From Gemmatimonadota bacterium (GTDB lineage Bacteria > Gemmatimonadota > Gemmatimonadetes > Gemmatimonadales > GWC2-71-9): a stretch of DNA of 6,614 nt. This document shows, piece by piece, positions 5,635 to 6,614 of the stretch. The translations under genes were made by a program, and so were the position numbers. The notes under the pieces were generated by a model that was not told the DNA's origin, made no database searches, and saw only the letters and a program-made list of their open reading frames with translations. Location of the stretch: NCBI GenBank assembly GCA_003221085.1, contig QHUD01000012.1, positions 1-6,614 of the forward strand, in the 5' to 3' direction. The stretch's first letter is position 1. The number at the start of each line of letters is the position of its first letter.

Positions 5635-6614
5635 ATGCCAGAGCACCGTCGCGAGGTGTTGCGCGAGGCGAGCGTCGCTCTCCACGGAAGGGTCGTCACC
5701 CTGTGGGAGGTCTCGGCGCGCGCTGAGGTGGTCCCCGTCCTGACCACCGCCGCGACCGCCCACGCCCGGGACACGGCCCTCGACCTCGACAGCACGCTGC
5801 ATCGCTGGGGCGCTCCGATCATTCAGGGCAGTCGCTGGGTCGGCTGCCGCCTGGACGAGGAGGGGGCGTGGTGCATCGCCCCGGTGCGGAAGCAGCCCGC
5901 CGCCCCGCCGCCCGATGGGGTCGAGCGTCGCAGCCGTGAGCGGATGACCCTCGAGCTGGCGGGGCTGTGTCTCGGTCTCGTGGACCAGCCAGCCGTGCCC
6001 AACCGGCCCCGGCGGGCGGAGCCGGACGCCCTGGCCGAGTTGGTTCGCCAACCCAGCGTGATCGCCCACGAGGTCGCCAACCCCCTGACCGCCGCCCTGG
6101 CGAGCCTCGACCTGTCCCTCGACCTGATCCGGACGGCGGCATCGCTCACGCCCGGCTTCCGGGCGGAGCTGCTCCAAGAGCTGGCAGGCGTGGGGGAAGG
6201 GATGGACCAGGCGATCCAGTTTCTGCGCTCGATCCAGGACCGTGCCCGGGGCGGGCTGGCCCGCTCGGAGCGGTTCGACGCCGCGCAAGTCGTCCGGTCG
6301 TGCGTGGCGCTGGAGCGGCCCCTGGCGATCAAGCGCAGCGTCGGGCTCCAGGCGTCCATCTCCGTGAGCGGCGTCTTTCTGCAGGGTGATCCGAACGCCC
6401 TGTACCAGGTGCTGACGAACCTGATTCGCAATGCGGTGTCGGCGTCGCGCGAGCGGAACTCCCCGGTCATGGTCACCCTGGAGCAGGTCGGCGAGGCGCT
6501 CCGCCTCAAGGTCCAGGACCACGGCGTGGGAATCGCGGGGGAGCATCTCGAGCGGATCTTCGAGCCGGGCTTCACCACCAAGGAGTTCGGCTCGGGCTCG
6601 GGGACCGGACTGAC
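5635..6614 (+). CDS. Soluble sensor histidine kinase (3' end beyond the window)
   Basis: The frame from ATG 5635 encodes 326 residues before the window ends, with no stop. Residues 1-117 form a compact N-terminal domain (VVTLWEVSARAEVVPVL, then LHRWGAPIIQGSRWVGCRL and WCIAPVRKQP) that resembles a degenerate GAF-type sensor. A dimerisation/phosphoacceptor (HisKA) region carries VIAHEVANPLTAAL with H145 as the likely phosphorylated residue. The ATPase domain shows an N-box (NLIRNAVSAS, 262-271), G1 box (DHGVGI, 295-300), F-box (IFEPGFTTK, 308-316) and the start of G2 (GSGTGL, 321-326). There is no membrane segment, so it is cytoplasmic. A TGA at 5629-5631 closes the frame upstream, making ATG 5635 the first start; no well-spaced ribosome site is seen. 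A response regulator or receiver domain may follow outside the window. Long antisense frames over this gene are GC-driven shadows. Confidence 0.9.
   Translation, partial: MPEHRREVLREASVALHGRVVTLWEVSARAEVVPVLTTAATAHARDTALDLDSTLHRWGAPIIQGSRWVGCRLDEEGAWCIAPVRKQPAAPPPDGVERRSRERMTLELAGLCLGLVDQPAVPNRPRRAEPDALAELVRQPSVIAHEVANPLTAALASLDLSLDLIRTAASLTPGFRAELLQELAGVGEGMDQAIQFLRSIQDRARGGLARSERFDAAQVVRSCVALERPLAIKRSVGLQASISVSGVFLQGDPNALYQVLTNLIRNAVSASRERNSPVMVTLEQVGEALRLKVQDHGVGIAGEHLERIFEPGFTTKEFGSGSGTGL

Noticed and set aside
5596..6546. Minus-strand open frame of 316 codons
   Set aside because: It lies antisense to the histidine kinase, whose H, N, G1, F and G2 boxes are unmistakable. No recognisable domain appears on the minus strand.

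Overview
The window is very GC-rich, apart from one AT-rich spacer near 2797-2861, and looks like bacterial chromosomal DNA. Codon use is strongly GC-biased. The gene mix (stand-alone LigD-type polymerase, CPA2-type antiporter with a TrkA-C tail, DoxX, Cache-HAMP-GGDEF protein, soluble histidine kinase) suits an uncultured soil or sediment bacterium. Rokubacteria/Methylomirabilota-like or deltaproteobacterial lineages are possible, but this is an impression from protein style and not a firm assignment. I see no RNA gene, insertion sequence, CRISPR array or phage gene.

Left part, minus strand (2783 down to 70): a small XRE/Cro-type regulator, then a CPA2 (KefB-like) cation:proton antiporter, then a LigD-type polymerase domain protein. 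They are close enough to form one operon. The antiporter stop and the polymerase GTG start are one base apart. The antiporter is broken: its N-terminal membrane half and its C-terminal membrane/TrkA-C part are in different frames, and the second half of the exchanger domain is missing around 1800.

Centre: divergent from the regulator is a secreted DUF1579-like protein (2862-3449). The AT-rich spacer between them carries a perfect 9-bp inverted repeat and promoter-like boxes, and is a plausible operator region for the regulator. A DoxX-family membrane protein (3837-3433, minus) converges on the DUF1579-like gene and overlaps its end by 17 bp. DoxX has a good sigma70-like promoter whose predicted start lies at the ATG.

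Right part, plus strand (3974 to the window end): a membrane diguanylate cyclase with sensor, HAMP and GGEEF parts. It is also frame-disrupted inside the sensor domain, at a 9-bp tandem repeat near 4324-4341, and appears to lack a short segment there. It is followed after 91 bp by a cytoplasmic sensor histidine kinase that runs off the window edge. Together these two form a signalling pair (c-di-GMP and phosphotransfer).

Two frame disruptions with apparent internal deletions within 6.6 kb point either to gene decay or to a local assembly or consensus fault. I found no convincing new multi-gene system. The strongest leads are the operator-like divergent spacer, the two matching disruptions, and a His-to-Tyr change in the polymerase nucleotide-binding motif.
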